Source of the DNA: Clostridiales bacterium
Lineage (GTDB): Bacteria; Bacillota; Clostridia; Monoglobales; Monoglobaceae
Assembly (NCBI GenBank): GCA_019419865.1
Contig: JAHZIG010000015.1
Span: 1-64,000, forward strand
Length of the DNA stretch: 64,000 nt
Direction of reading: 5' to 3'
Part shown: positions 31,607 to 40,780 of the stretch, piece after piece
Numbering within the stretch: position 1 is the stretch's first letter
Layout: each line of letters opens with the position of its first letter
Program-made: the position numbers and the translations under genes
Notes under the pieces: model-generated
The model's input: only the letters and a program-made list of their open reading frames with translations
Told to the model about the DNA's origin: nothing
Database searches by the model: none

Positions 31607-32839
31607 ATGTCACTATTTATTTCAAAAAAAGCCAGAAGCATCAGTCCTTCGCCTACGCTTGCGATAGATTCTAAGTACAAGAAGATGAAGAAGGACGGCA
31701 TACCCGTAGTAGGTTTCGGAGCGGGCGAACCCGACTTCGACACGCCGGAGAATATCAAACAGGCGGGTATCGAGGCTATAAATAATAATTTCACGCGTTA
31801 CACGCCCGCGTCGGGAACGCTCGAGCTTAAGCAGGCTATTTGCGATAAGATCAAAAGAGACGCCGGTTTGGAATATACGACCGGAAACATAATAGTAAGC
31901 AACGGCGGAAAACACGCGCTTACAAATATATTCATGTGTATCTGCGACCCGGGCGACGAGGTCATAATCCCCGCTCCGTACTGGGTGAGCTATCCCGAGA
32001 TGGTCAAGATGGCGGACGGCGTTCCGACGTTTATCGACACAACCGAAGAAGCCGGATTCAAGTTCACGGCGCGGCAGCTTGAAGACGCTATAACCGACAA
32101 AACGAGAGCGCTGGTTCTCAATTCCCCGAGCAATCCTACGGGTATGGTATATACCAAGGCCGAGCTCGAGGAGATAGCTAAGGTCTGCGTAGAGCACAAC
32201 ATTTACGTTATATTCGACGAGATCTATGAAAAGCTGATATACGAGGGCGAGCATGTAAATATAGCGACGCTCGGCGAGGACATCAAAAAGCTCACGTTTA
32301 TAGTCAACGGTATGGCTAAGGCTTACTGCATGACCGGCTGGAGAATCGGCTACGTGGCGGCCGAGAAGGAGCTCATAAAGGCTATGGCCAATATGCAGAG
32401 CAACGCGACATCGAACCCGAATTCTATCGCTCAGTACGCGTCGGTAGAGGCGCTAAACGGCGCTCAGAGCACGATTGACGTTATGAAAGCGGAGTACGTC
32501 AAGAGAAGAGACTACATGGTAGAGAGAATAAACTCGATCGACGGGCTGAGCTGCCTCAACCCGCACGGCGCGTTCTATATATTCATGAACGTCAAGGGCG
32601 CGTTGGGCAAAGAGCATTACGGAAAGATGATAAATACGGCCGACGAGCTCTGCGTGGATATGCTGGATAGGGCGCTTGTGGCAATGGTGCCGAGCGAGGG
32701 CTTCGGTATCGAAGGCTACGTTCGTCTCTCTTACGCGACGTCTATGGAGACCATAAAGGAAGGTCTTGACAGGATAGAGAAATACTTGAAAGGCGAATAT
32801 TCGCAGGTCAAGTTCAGCGACAACACGCTCGAAGCGTAA
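31607..32839 (+). CDS. aspartate aminotransferase, subgroup Ib-like
   Basis: 410 residues; ATG 31607 chosen with GGAGG 8 nt upstream. Fold-type-I PLP enzyme: FGAGEPDFDTP, NGGKHALTN, PAPYWVSYPEM, NSPSNPTGMVY, IFDEIYEKLIYEGE, and NGMAKAYCMTGWRIGY with the PLP Lys, then FGIEGYVRLSYATS with the carboxylate Arg. It exchanges amino groups between aspartate and 2-oxoglutarate. Lys is preceded by GMA rather than the commoner GFS. It carries a long leader with possible RNA structure and ends before the hairpin at 32911. Confidence 0.92.
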   Translation: MSLFISKKARSISPSPTLAIDSKYKKMKKDGIPVVGFGAGEPDFDTPENIKQAGIEAINNNFTRYTPASGTLELKQAICDKIKRDAGLEYTTGNIIVSNGGKHALTNIFMCICDPGDEVIIPAPYWVSYPEMVKMADGVPTFIDTTEEAGFKFTARQLEDAITDKTRALVLNSPSNPTGMVYTKAELEEIAKVCVEHNIYVIFDEIYEKLIYEGEHVNIATLGEDIKKLTFIVNGMAKAYCMTGWRIGYVAAEKELIKAMANMQSNATSNPNSIAQYASVEALNGAQSTIDVMKAEYVKRRDYMVERINSIDGLSCLNPHGAFYIFMNVKGALGKEHYGKMINTADELCVDMLDRALVAMVPSEGFGIEGYVRLSYATSMETIKEGLDRIEKYLKGEYSQVKFSDNTLEA

Positions 32840-32910
32840 AGCGGCTTTAGCGAACGCGCGGCGTTATGTTCGTTCGCGGCGACCGGCTTAGAATATATTT
32901 TGAAATTAAA

Positions 32911-32952
32911 AAAGGGATCGGGCAAGATAAAACGCTCGATCTCTTTGTTTTT
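32911..32952 (+). terminator. intrinsic terminator after aspartate aminotransferase
   Basis: AAAGGGATCGGGC pairs with GCTCGATCTCTTT (13 bp, two G-T pairs), then GTTTTT. It lies in the gap 32840-33176; the remaining sequence there shows no gene. Confidence 0.8.
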
Positions 32953-33176
32953 CACCCGTGGCCCTATCGATTCTAAAACCGGCGTTTGCAATATAAACGC
33001 ACGCGAATATTTCTGTGAATGTAAAGATCTCTATGAGAGAATATTTTTTATCGGCGCAAACAGCCCTATCCCGGCTTTCCGCCCTCGCCTATATAGAGTT
33101 GGGCTCTCGCGCTCTATGTAAAAGCTGGATAAAAACTGAAAATAGGTTTTCCTAAAAAGCGTCCGTCCGCCGCTTT

Positions 33177-33347
33177 CTACTTTTCTATAAATTCCTTATG
33201 ATACTTTTCAAGAATATCGAGGGTTATCCCCGACGACATGCTTGTGAGCGTTTTCGCCAGCCTTCCGAGTTCGTCGTCCGGAAGCTTGACCGAGCTGTAA
33301 TATTCGGTAAGTTCTTTCTTAAATTCTTCAAACGTTTTGTTCGACAT
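33177..33347 (-). CDS. small conserved-looking protein, 56 residues
   Basis: Last gene of a three-gene minus-strand cluster. ATG 33347 is preceded by GGAGG with 5-nt spacing, a very good site, and codon use is host-like. The product starts MSNKTFEEFKKELTEYY and continues with KLPDDELGRLAKTLTSMSSG and ends KYHKEFIEK. It is helical, charged and soluble, without cysteine. Family not recognised. It is below common gene-calling cut-offs and easy to miss. Confidence 0.7.
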   Translation of the reverse strand: MSNKTFEEFKKELTEYYSSVKLPDDELGRLAKTLTSMSSGITLDILEKYHKEFIEK

Positions 33348-33362
33348 GGTCTCCTCCGTTAT

Positions 33363-33788
33363 TTAGTTATTGTTTTTTGCATTCTGTAGATTTTGCTCGT
33401 CGAGCTTTAACGATACAGACGATATAGTTCTTAAGCTTTTTCCAGCGTCGATAAGCTTGTTATACTTTTTGCCGCACTTGCAGATAAACTTGATCTGAAC
33501 GTCCAGAACGTTTTTTCCGAATAACTTGACGAGCTTGTTCCCGCAGACTGGACAATATACGTTATCCTTAAGTCTGACCGAATAATCCCACGAGCCGGTC
33601 AAATCGACGTCCCCGGACGCGGTATGTCCCCCGTATTCAACGCGGCAGTCGGTTCCGCAGCCGCATTTTATATTGAGCCTGAGCAGTTTGTATTTAGTAT
33701 TATTCATGTATGCGATCTCAGAATAACATAGGTCGCAGTAGATCGTCTTACCGTCCTTCTCTATTGAGGCGTTTGTCGGATGAAGCAT
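33363..33788 (-). CDS. zinc-ribbon protein with three CxxC/CxC pairs
   Basis: 141 residues. IYCDLCYSE, KCGCGTDC and VYCPVCGNK with FICKCGKKY give four metal-binding cysteine pairs, enough for two zinc ribbons. No catalytic domain. The C-terminus is a short helix rich in Asn/Leu. Function unknown; possibly a nucleic-acid or redox-linked zinc protein, given its neighbour at 33823. Its stop lies 15 nt before the 56-residue gene. Confidence 0.72.
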   Translation of the reverse strand: MLHPTNASIEKDGKTIYCDLCYSEIAYMNNTKYKLLRLNIKCGCGTDCRVEYGGHTASGDVDLTGSWDYSVRLKDNVYCPVCGNKLVKLFGKNVLDVQIKFICKCGKKYNKLIDAGKSLRTISSVSLKLDEQNLQNAKNNN

Positions 33789-33822
33789 ATTCTTTCCCTT
33801 TTGCCAAGCGAGCTGAAACCGC

Positions 33823-34023
33823 TTAGGCCTTTTCCTTATAGTACAGCAGACAGTGGCAATATCCGCTGAATTCGGGATCGGCTATCTGCTCGCGGAATTC
33901 CTTGCATATGCATTTTGTATCGTCCGTCCGCTCAAGCCTGCACGGACAATACCCGCCGGTCTTTTTCAAGCCCTCTTTGATCGATTTTACTATCTCTTCG
34001 TCTTCGTTATATCTGATCTTCAT
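33823..34023 (-). CDS. ferredoxin:thioredoxin reductase catalytic-subunit-like protein
   Basis: 66 residues with seven cysteines: CPC (YCPCRLERTDD), CIC (KCICKEFRE) and CHC (YCHCLLYY). This CPC-CxC-CHC layout is that of the 4Fe-4S plus redox disulfide site of FTR beta subunits, with shorter spacing. The N-terminal helix (EEIVKSIKEGLKKTGGY) also fits. It could reduce a thioredoxin-like partner from ferredoxin. First gene of the small minus-strand operon. Confidence 0.8.
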   Translation of the reverse strand: MKIRYNEDEEIVKSIKEGLKKTGGYCPCRLERTDDTKCICKEFREQIADPEFSGYCHCLLYYKEKA

Positions 34024-34114
34024 ATACGCTCCTCCTTGCTGTTGCGGCGGCGCCGCCGTTTATAGGATTATTATAATATATTTTTTGATAAATCGACGGT
34101 ATATATTTTTGCCG

Positions 34115-34450
34115 TCATTTTATTCTTCTATACTTTTGATTTCTACTGTTGGGCTTATCCGGTATCGTCATCTCTATCAAACCTGCATCCAACGCCGGAC
34201 GTAGATAATTCTTTCTGAAGTTCGGCCTATGCGATAAATTTAAGCGTTCCATGATCTGCGATGCGGACAATTCGTCGCTTTCCATGCAGTCCAAAAGCGC
34301 TTTAACTTGGTCGGTAACTTGGTCGTCAACTTGATCGGTCTTATCGAGCGCAGTCAAAGCGTCGAGGATGATATTCATCATAAGCTCATATCGACTATGA
34401 TCTCTTTGCAACTTTTTAATTATTGTACCACTATTTACATAAAATTGCAA
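34115..34450 (-). pseudogene. C-terminal remnant of a Fic-family protein
   Basis: The last about 110 residues of a Fic/DOC protein: a linker rich in DQV repeats (TDQVDDQVTDQV), then a winged helix SASQIMERLNLSHRPNFRKN and the family end EMTIPDKPNSRNQKYRR. The Fic catalytic motif HPFxxGNGR is absent, and the DNA upstream (34451-34580) shows stops in the continuing frame. It cannot act in AMP transfer. Confidence 0.72.
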
Positions 34451-34583
34451 TACACAATAAGCGCTCCGCCACTACCAGATCAAATTTTTAATCGCTTCCG
34501 GGGGCGTATATACCCGCGCGAGACGGGCGACGTTTGGGATCGGGATTTTTTGTATATTTACACCGTTTAATCAAATAATAGTG

Positions 34584-34613
34584 TTGACATATAAAGCGTT
34601 AAAATGGTATGCT
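34584..34613 (+). promoter_or_regulatory. promoter of amidohydrolase gene
   Basis: Perfect TTGACA (34584-34589), 18-nt spacer with extended TG, TATGCT (34608-34613). Confidence 0.65.
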
Positions 34614-34654
34614 GAGATCGGCGTCCATATTACTATAATTTGAAGAGGATGCGT

Positions 34655-36223
34655 ATGAGAAGATTATTTTATAACGGAACGGTTATAACGATGGACGGCG
34701 GGAGGATCGCGGATTCGTTTTTTGTAGAAGGAGACAAGATACGCAAAGCGGGGCGCGCGGAGGATCTGGTTAAAAATTACCGTATAGACGGATCAAATTG
34801 CGATATAGTCGATCTAAACGGGATGACGGTCCTGCCCGGACTTATCGACAGTCACGGACATTTCCTCGGCGTCGCCATGTCGCGGCTCTCTGTCGAGCTT
34901 TCCGACTGCTCGGATAACCGCGGAGTTTTAGAGCGGATCGAGAAGTTTATTAACGACCGTGGCGTCCGGCCGGGCGAGTGGGTGAAAGCCGAGGGCTATA
35001 ACGCCTCCGGCGTTCGATTGACGCGCGGGGAGCTTGACAAGTATTTTCCCGAATACAAAATAGCGGTCGTCTATTCGTCGAGACATTCGGGGATATTGAA
35101 TACAAACGCGATCGACGCGCTGAATGCTGAGGACAGAACCGGCGACGGGTATTTCTGCGAGCGCGAGTTTATAGATCTGATAAAGCGGATCCCGGCGCCG
35201 GATTTAGAGAAAATATACGCCGCGTGCGAGAGGGCGCAGAAACTGTACGCGTCGTATGGAGTAACCACGATCCAGGAGGGAGCCATGAACGGCGGCGCGG
35301 TCGATATATATAAGCGCCTCCTTGAGAGGTCTTTGTTTTACTTAGACGTCGTAGGTTATATCGATCTGAGCGACGCGGACATAAGTAATATAGCGGATGC
35401 GGAGAAGTTTTTCAAAAGCGCGGCGGACGGGGGATACGACCGACATTTTAGAGTCGGGGGCTATAAGATATTTCTCGACGGTTCGCCTCAGGACAAGACC
35501 GCCTGGATGAAAAGACCGTACGAGTCCGACCCGGAAAATTATGGCGAGCGGGCTTTATCGGATAAGGAGGTATACGACTGCGTTCTGTTCGCGGCGGAGA
35601 AGGGCGCGCAGATACTGGCGCACTGTAACGGAGACGCCGCCTGCGAGCAGTTTATACGCGCCGTGAGAAGAGCGGCTGACCGCGGCGTCGATACGTCTGA
35701 ATTGAGGCCGGTCATGATACACGCTCAGTTTTTGGATACCGGCATGATGAAAGAAGTAAAGCGTCTTAATATCATACCGTCGTTTTTTGCGTCGCATATA
35801 TACCGCTTCGGCGATATTCACATTAAGAATCTGGGCGCTGAGAGAGCGTTTAGAATGTCTCCGCTAAGGTCGGCGCTCAGTGAAAATATCAGGTTTACGC
35901 TGCATCAGGATCCGCCGGTGGCGCCGCCGGATATGTTTGAAAGCGTTTTTTGCGCCGTGAACCGGATAAGCGAAAGCGGAGCCGTTTTGGGAAGCGGAGA
36001 GACCATAGACGTTATTAGCGCGCTCAGGGCGGTAACGGTTGACGCCGCGTATCAGTACGGCGAGGAAGACGTTAAAGGGAGTATTTCCGAAAATAAAAAA
36101 GCCGATTTTATTATAGTGGATAAAGATCCGCTCTCCATACCTAAACGCGATATAAAGAATATCAAGATCCTTGAGACATTCAAAGACGGCGAGAGCGTAT
36201 ACAGGGCGGAGGAGAGTTTTTAG
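34655..36223 (+). CDS. YtcJ-like metal-dependent amidohydrolase
   Basis: 522 residues from ATG 34655 (GAAGAGG 6 nt upstream). N-terminal beta-sandwich (RRLFYNGTVITMDGG) and metal site LPGLIDSHGHFLGVAMS, then LAHCNGDAACEQF and VMIHAQFLD (His ligands) with a late FTLHQDPPVAPPDMF Asp region, and the final ADFIIVDKDPL. The family hydrolyses amide or ring bonds; the substrate is unknown. No signal peptide. The next gene follows after 19 nt. Confidence 0.88.
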   Translation: MRRLFYNGTVITMDGGRIADSFFVEGDKIRKAGRAEDLVKNYRIDGSNCDIVDLNGMTVLPGLIDSHGHFLGVAMSRLSVELSDCSDNRGVLERIEKFINDRGVRPGEWVKAEGYNASGVRLTRGELDKYFPEYKIAVVYSSRHSGILNTNAIDALNAEDRTGDGYFCEREFIDLIKRIPAPDLEKIYAACERAQKLYASYGVTTIQEGAMNGGAVDIYKRLLERSLFYLDVVGYIDLSDADISNIADAEKFFKSAADGGYDRHFRVGGYKIFLDGSPQDKTAWMKRPYESDPENYGERALSDKEVYDCVLFAAEKGAQILAHCNGDAACEQFIRAVRRAADRGVDTSELRPVMIHAQFLDTGMMKEVKRLNIIPSFFASHIYRFGDIHIKNLGAERAFRMSPLRSALSENIRFTLHQDPPVAPPDMFESVFCAVNRISESGAVLGSGETIDVISALRAVTVDAAYQYGEEDVKGSISENKKADFIIVDKDPLSIPKRDIKNIKILETFKDGESVYRAEESF

Positions 36224-36242
36224 CCGACGGGACGTGAATTGA

Positions 36243-36983
36243 ATGAAGAATTTTAACCATTTGATCATCAGCGATTTCATAAATTATCTGACGCTGAAAG
36301 GCGTCGAGCCTAACGAGCTCAAAGCCGCGTACGGCGTTTTGCGCGGCTACGACGACTATATAAGCGACAATAATTTCATGCTCGAACATATGAGTTACGA
36401 TGATATTTTAAGGTTCGCCGACGAATACGCGGGTCGAGCGGAGAACGCGAAGCCGTCCGCGTCGGATATTTTAAAACTTCTGCGCGAACTTAATTCGTAT
36501 ATCTCGGAGCTTACGTATTTCTATAAAGACCCGTTTGCGGCGGCGGACGCGGGTTGCGCGACCGCTCGCAAGGAGACCGAAGCTAAAAGGGATAAGAAAC
36601 TTACTCGCGCGTATCTCAGTTTGATTATCTCAAGACTCGATCCTACCGACGCAAAGGAGCTCGAATGCGCGATAGCGATCCTTTTGATATCCGGAACAAA
36701 CCTTACCGATCCTGAAATAGCGGATTTACGGGTTTCGGATTTAAACGGCTACTACAGCGAAATACGCGTTCGCGGCGAGAATGAGAGAACGGTCGTCATA
36801 AGCGAGACGCTGTCGAATTTGTTAAAAGCGTATATCATGCGGAGTTCGCTCAAGCCGGACGATCGCATATTCAGCCTCGATCCGTTGAAAGATCCGGTCG
36901 AGAGCGTAAACGAACTTCTGCGCCGCGCGGCCGGAGACGACGATCCGCCGCTGACTGCGGATATAATACGTAATTTGAAATAG
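36243..36983 (+). CDS. degenerate tyrosine-recombinase-like protein
   Basis: 246 residues. An N-terminal SAM-like core-binding part (FNHLIISDFINYLTLKG, YDDYISDNNF) and a catalytic-like part with LISGTNLTDPEIADLRVSDL and IRVRGENERTVVISETLSNL follow phage-integrase order. However, the first catalytic Arg (GLRxSE in integrases) is replaced by Asn (SGTNLTDPE), and the protein stops before the HxLRH and Tyr boxes. It probably cannot recombine DNA but may bind it. It follows the amidohydrolase and ends at a hairpin. Confidence 0.6.
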   Translation: MKNFNHLIISDFINYLTLKGVEPNELKAAYGVLRGYDDYISDNNFMLEHMSYDDILRFADEYAGRAENAKPSASDILKLLRELNSYISELTYFYKDPFAAADAGCATARKETEAKRDKKLTRAYLSLIISRLDPTDAKELECAIAILLISGTNLTDPEIADLRVSDLNGYYSEIRVRGENERTVVISETLSNLLKAYIMRSSLKPDDRIFSLDPLKDPVESVNELLRRAAGDDDPPLTADIIRNLK

Positions 36984-36991
36984 AGCTAAGG

Positions 36992-37017
36992 CGCGCCTGA
37001 TATACGGCGCGTTTTTT
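36992..37017 (+). terminator. terminator between convergent genes
   Basis: CGCGCC (36992-36997) pairs with GGCGCG (37006-37011), followed by TTTTTT. It stands 4 nt from the stop of the minus-strand methyltransferase gene. Confidence 0.75.
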
Positions 37018-37020
37018 AGG

Positions 37021-37827
37021 CTACTGTTTTTTTACGCCGATACGCATCCGGTAACAGAAGCCGATACTTAAGTTTGCCGACCCGAAAATATTATGAATTT
37101 TTGTTTTAAACGCATCCAGATCATCGCAGATCAAATCGGGGTGTTTTTTTACAATTTCCTGCACGGAGCCCTGGCTGAGCAATATATTTATAAATCTTTC
37201 GGCGTCGCAAGGTTCGGCGTTGGAGAAGACTATTTCGCGCGCGTACATGAAATAGCCGCTGTTTTTGATATTTTCAAGATGTTTGTTTTTATCGTATCTT
37301 ATAAACGAATTTTTGACGTCGCCGAGCTCTTTTTCAAGACGCTTCGCCTTGGAATAAAGCTTGTCGTATTCCATTTCGGCTTCGGCGTCTACGACGGGAG
37401 GCCAGTCGCAGTCTATGGCCGCAAATATGCCGCCGGGTTTTAATATCCGGTCTACCTCCCGCAGGGTAGAGTTCGGCTCCATCCAGTGAAACGATTGAGA
37501 GCATACGACCGCGTCGGCTATCTCGTCTTTCAGTCCGGTGTCGTGCGCGAAGGCTTTTATAAAGCGCAATCCCTCGGTCTCGCGCGATCTGGCTTTTTCT
37601 ATCATATCCTCGCTCGGTTCGATCCCGATAGCGTTTTTACAAAACTTAGTCCATACGAGCGACGAAAGACCCGTTCCGCAGCCGAGATCGACCACCGTTT
37701 CAGGGCGTCTTTTCAGATACTTTATTATAATCTCGGCGGGGTATTCGGGAACCCTCGGGCGGGCGCCGTCGTATATATCCGAAAATCCTTTGAATCTGTC
37801 CGCGTTTTTTTGCAAGTCGTTGTTCAT
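37021..37827 (-). CDS. class I SAM-dependent methyltransferase
   Basis: 268 residues. Motif I VVDLGCGTGLSS, acidic GIEPSED, ADAVVCSQSFHWM (motif post-II) and LKPGGIFAAID (motif III). N-terminal DIYDGARPRVPEYPAEI is typical for the small methyltransferases acting on small molecules (Methyltransf_11). The acceptor is unknown. It stands alone on the minus strand; the gap 37828-38029 holds no gene. Confidence 0.88.
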   Translation of the reverse strand: MNNDLQKNADRFKGFSDIYDGARPRVPEYPAEIIIKYLKRRPETVVDLGCGTGLSSLVWTKFCKNAIGIEPSEDMIEKARSRETEGLRFIKAFAHDTGLKDEIADAVVCSQSFHWMEPNSTLREVDRILKPGGIFAAIDCDWPPVVDAEAEMEYDKLYSKAKRLEKELGDVKNSFIRYDKNKHLENIKNSGYFMYAREIVFSNAEPCDAERFINILLSQGSVQEIVKKHPDLICDDLDAFKTKIHNIFGSANLSIGFCYRMRIGVKKQ

Positions 37828-38029
37828 TGTTATAGAAATTACTCCTTGGCTGAATTGTTATAGAATCTCCTTTTTAGCCTGATTTATTATATGCTAATAC
37901 AAGATCGAGCGGAAGTCAAGTTTTTAGGACCCGGCCCGATGGAGAAATATATCGGACTCAAGACGGGCGGACGGATTTGTTAACAATACGGTCGCCGCCG
38001 GCATAATATGTTTGTAAGAGGTGATTTCT

Positions 38030-38362
38030 ATGAGTCCGGTTCTGGCTACGGTCGTTTCTGTTTTGGCTGTTTATGGACTGATGAGTATAATTCAGGATAT
38101 TATCAAGAAGCTGGCGGCGAAAAGCGGCCTTCGCGGAGAGATCAAGATCGTCCTGCACGTCAAGAACCGGCAGGATTCGATCGAGGGACTTATAAGGTCT
38201 TACGCGCTTAGGTTTAAGCTCGGTATGTACAAAAGAGGCGCCGAGCTGATCGTGGTAGACCACGGCTCTACCGACGAGACGCGGGAGATAATACTCAGGC
38301 TTTGTAAGTACTATAGATTTTTAAGGTATATGACCGCCGACGAATACGCTGCCTTGGCCTAA
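38030..38362 (+). CDS. small membrane-anchored GT-A-like protein
   Basis: 110 residues from ATG 38030, behind AGAGGTG. One N-terminal hydrophobic segment (SPVLATVVSVLAVYGLMSII) precedes a stretch EIKIVLHVKNRQDSIEGLIR and ELIVVDHGSTDETREII, which resembles the nucleotide-binding start of a family-2 glycosyltransferase. The rest of the catalytic domain is absent, so it is either a specialised short homologue or a binding protein. Similar short proteins exist in Clostridia; function unknown. Confidence 0.65.
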   Translation: MSPVLATVVSVLAVYGLMSIIQDIIKKLAAKSGLRGEIKIVLHVKNRQDSIEGLIRSYALRFKLGMYKRGAELIVVDHGSTDETREIILRLCKYYRFLRYMTADEYAALA

Positions 38363-38387
38363 TTAAACTTAAATTTTTCAGAATAAG

Positions 38388-38416
38388 CACGGATGGGAGA
38401 ACCGTTCGTGTTTTTT
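38388..38416 (+). terminator. intrinsic terminator
   Basis: CACGGATGG pairs with CCGTTCGTG (9 bp, two wobble pairs) around GAGAA, then TTTTTT. Confidence 0.75.
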
Positions 38417-38507
38417 GTGTTTGCAGAGCTTGTTTTTTGCGGGTATTTAATATATAATAAAATTTACGGATATATTTCAGAGAGGTTTTAGAAAGGGGGC
38501 GCGGAGC

Positions 38508-40706
38508 TTGATCAAGATATCGGGAGTGGTCGAGACGGTCATATTTTCAAACCCGGAAAACGGGTATTCCGTCTGCGAGGTGGCCGTGGGCGACGAGCTT
38601 ATTACGATGACGGGCATGCTTCCGGACGTCGCCGAAGGCGAGAAGATAACCGCGTCGGGAGAATGGGTGACTCACGCGGAGTACGGCGACCAGTTCAGCG
38701 TGGAGTATTCGGAGCGCGTAATGCCCGCGACCGAGGAGGAGACCGAGAAATTTTTAGCGTCCGGTCTCTTGCCCCATATAGGCAAGACGACGGCGAAGCG
38801 CATAGTCGAGGCGTTCGGAGCGGACGCGCTGGATATAATAGAAAACGATCCGGACAGGCTGCTTGAGATCAAGGGCATGAGCCCTAAAAAGGTAGACGAG
38901 ATACATCTTAAATATATCGACCAGATCGCGGTCAGAAACCTTGTGATATTCTTTCAGGAATACGGGATATCCCCGGCGGGAGCGGTTAAGGCGTATCAGA
39001 TACTCGGCGCGGGGGCTAAGGAGCTTATCGAGAAAAACCCGTATCTGCTGAGCGATCTCGTTGACGGGATCACGTTTGAAAAGACTGACAAGATGGCGCT
39101 GTCTATGGGCTTCGATAAAAAAGGCTACCAGCGAATATCCGCCGGGATAAGCTGCCTGCTTGAGAAAAACGGCTACTTAAGCGGACACGCGTATCTGCCT
39201 AAGCCGATTCTCATATCCCAGGCGGCGTCCTTCCTCGAGGTGGACAAGTCGGTGATCGAGGATAATATAGCCCAAATGCTTTTGGACGAGAAGATAACGC
39301 TCGAGAACTGCGGCGACTACGACGCGATATATTTAGCGCTCTTTTACGACGCGGAGCAGGCGGTCGCGGAGCGGCTAAAAAAGATGTCGTCGATCGTGTT
39401 CGACGTGGATTATCCCGCGCTTGAGAAGATGATCGAGAGCGTTGAGAGCGAGATAGACTTGGAGCTTGCTGATATGCAGATAAAGGCGATACATTCGGTA
39501 TTTGAGTCCCAGGCGCTTGTGATAACGGGCGGACCCGGTACGGGAAAGACGACCATTATCAATTCTATCATAAGGATAATGGAACTTGATAAGAAAAGCG
39601 TTCTTTTGGCCGCGCCCACCGGCAGGGCGGCTAAGCGGATGAGCGAGGTGTGTTCGAGAGAGGCGAAAACGATACACCGCTTGCTCGAGGTAAAGCCGGG
39701 GATAGACGAGGTCGGAAGTTCGTTCGCCCGCAACGCGGAGAATCCGCTCGACTGCGACGTTTTGATAGTGGACGAGATGTCGATGGTGGACATATTGATG
39801 ATGCGCTCCATCTTAGAGGCGCTTCCCGACAGGGCGAAACTTATAATGGTGGGAGACAGCGACCAGCTTCGTTCGGTCGGAGCCGGAAACGTGCTTCAGG
39901 ATATTATAGAGAGCGGGACGGTGAACTGCATCAGGCTTACCGAGATATTCCGTCAGGCCAACGAGAGCATGATAGTTGTGAACGCGCATAGGATAAACCA
40001 CGGAGAGATGCCGCTTATCAACGATAAGGACAACGACTTCTTCTTTGTATACCGCGACGAGCCGGCGTCGCTGTGTCAGACTATCGCCGACCTTTGCGTA
40101 AGACGGCTGCCCCGGTATTACGGATTTCACAGTATTTCTCAGATACAGGTCCTAACGCCTACGCGAAAGACCGAAGTCGGAACGGTATACTTAAACGAGA
40201 TACTCCAACAGAGCCTAAACCCTCCGGCGCCCGACAAGCCTGAGCATACCTCGCGTTCGCGCACGTTCAGGCTCGGCGATAAGGTGATGCATATAAAAAA
40301 CAATTATCATCTTGAATGGAGGAAAATAGACGGCTCCGAAAAAGGGCTCGGCGTTTTCAACGGCGACGTGGGTTACATAACCGAGATAAACAAGAGGGAC
40401 AAGTATCTCGTCGTGACCTACGACGACAGGAATGTGAAGTACGACTTTATAGCGCTGGACGAGCTCGAGCTGGCTTACGCGATCACGGTGCACAAGAGCC
40501 AGGGCAGCGAGTTCGACGTGGTCGTCATGCCGATGTTCGAGGTGTCGAGGCTGTTGATGACGAGAAATTTATTCTATACCGCGGTGACGCGGGCGAAGTC
40601 GCTTGTCGTGCTCGTCGGTCAGGAGCGGGTAATGAAGGAGTATGTGGATAATAATAACATAAGAAGACGTTTTTCGGGGCTTAAAGACAAACTTAGAATT
40701 GACTGA
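38508..40706 (+). CDS. recD2: RecD2-type SF1B DNA helicase
   Basis: 732 residues, TTG start with AAAGGGGG 8 nt upstream. An N-terminal OB/HhH part (TTAKRIVEAFG, SPKKVDEIH) precedes helicase motifs: I GGPGTGKTTIIN, II DEMSMVD, III MVGDSDQLRSVGAGNVL, then EIFRQA, an SH3-like insert (DKVMHIKNNY) and VI LELAYAITVHKSQGSEFD, FYTAVTRAK. It unwinds DNA 5' to 3' and is independent of RecBC. It probably forms an operon-like pair with recR. Confidence 0.94.
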   Translation: MIKISGVVETVIFSNPENGYSVCEVAVGDELITMTGMLPDVAEGEKITASGEWVTHAEYGDQFSVEYSERVMPATEEETEKFLASGLLPHIGKTTAKRIVEAFGADALDIIENDPDRLLEIKGMSPKKVDEIHLKYIDQIAVRNLVIFFQEYGISPAGAVKAYQILGAGAKELIEKNPYLLSDLVDGITFEKTDKMALSMGFDKKGYQRISAGISCLLEKNGYLSGHAYLPKPILISQAASFLEVDKSVIEDNIAQMLLDEKITLENCGDYDAIYLALFYDAEQAVAERLKKMSSIVFDVDYPALEKMIESVESEIDLELADMQIKAIHSVFESQALVITGGPGTGKTTIINSIIRIMELDKKSVLLAAPTGRAAKRMSEVCSREAKTIHRLLEVKPGIDEVGSSFARNAENPLDCDVLIVDEMSMVDILMMRSILEALPDRAKLIMVGDSDQLRSVGAGNVLQDIIESGTVNCIRLTEIFRQANESMIVVNAHRINHGEMPLINDKDNDFFFVYRDEPASLCQTIADLCVRRLPRYYGFHSISQIQVLTPTRKTEVGTVYLNEILQQSLNPPAPDKPEHTSRSRTFRLGDKVMHIKNNYHLEWRKIDGSEKGLGVFNGDVGYITEINKRDKYLVVTYDDRNVKYDFIALDELELAYAITVHKSQGSEFDVVVMPMFEVSRLLMTRNLFYTAVTRAKSLVVLVGQERVMKEYVDNNNIRRRFSGLKDKLRID

Positions 40707-40780
40707 CCGTTATATAGATGATATAATTCGACATAGATTTATTGAATAAGATGATGAATATTCGTATAGGAGGAGATCGT

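Noticed and set aside
34451..34580. Search for the missing Fic catalytic part
   Set aside because: No HPFxxGNGR motif in any frame and stops in the continuing frame; only the C-terminal part remains.
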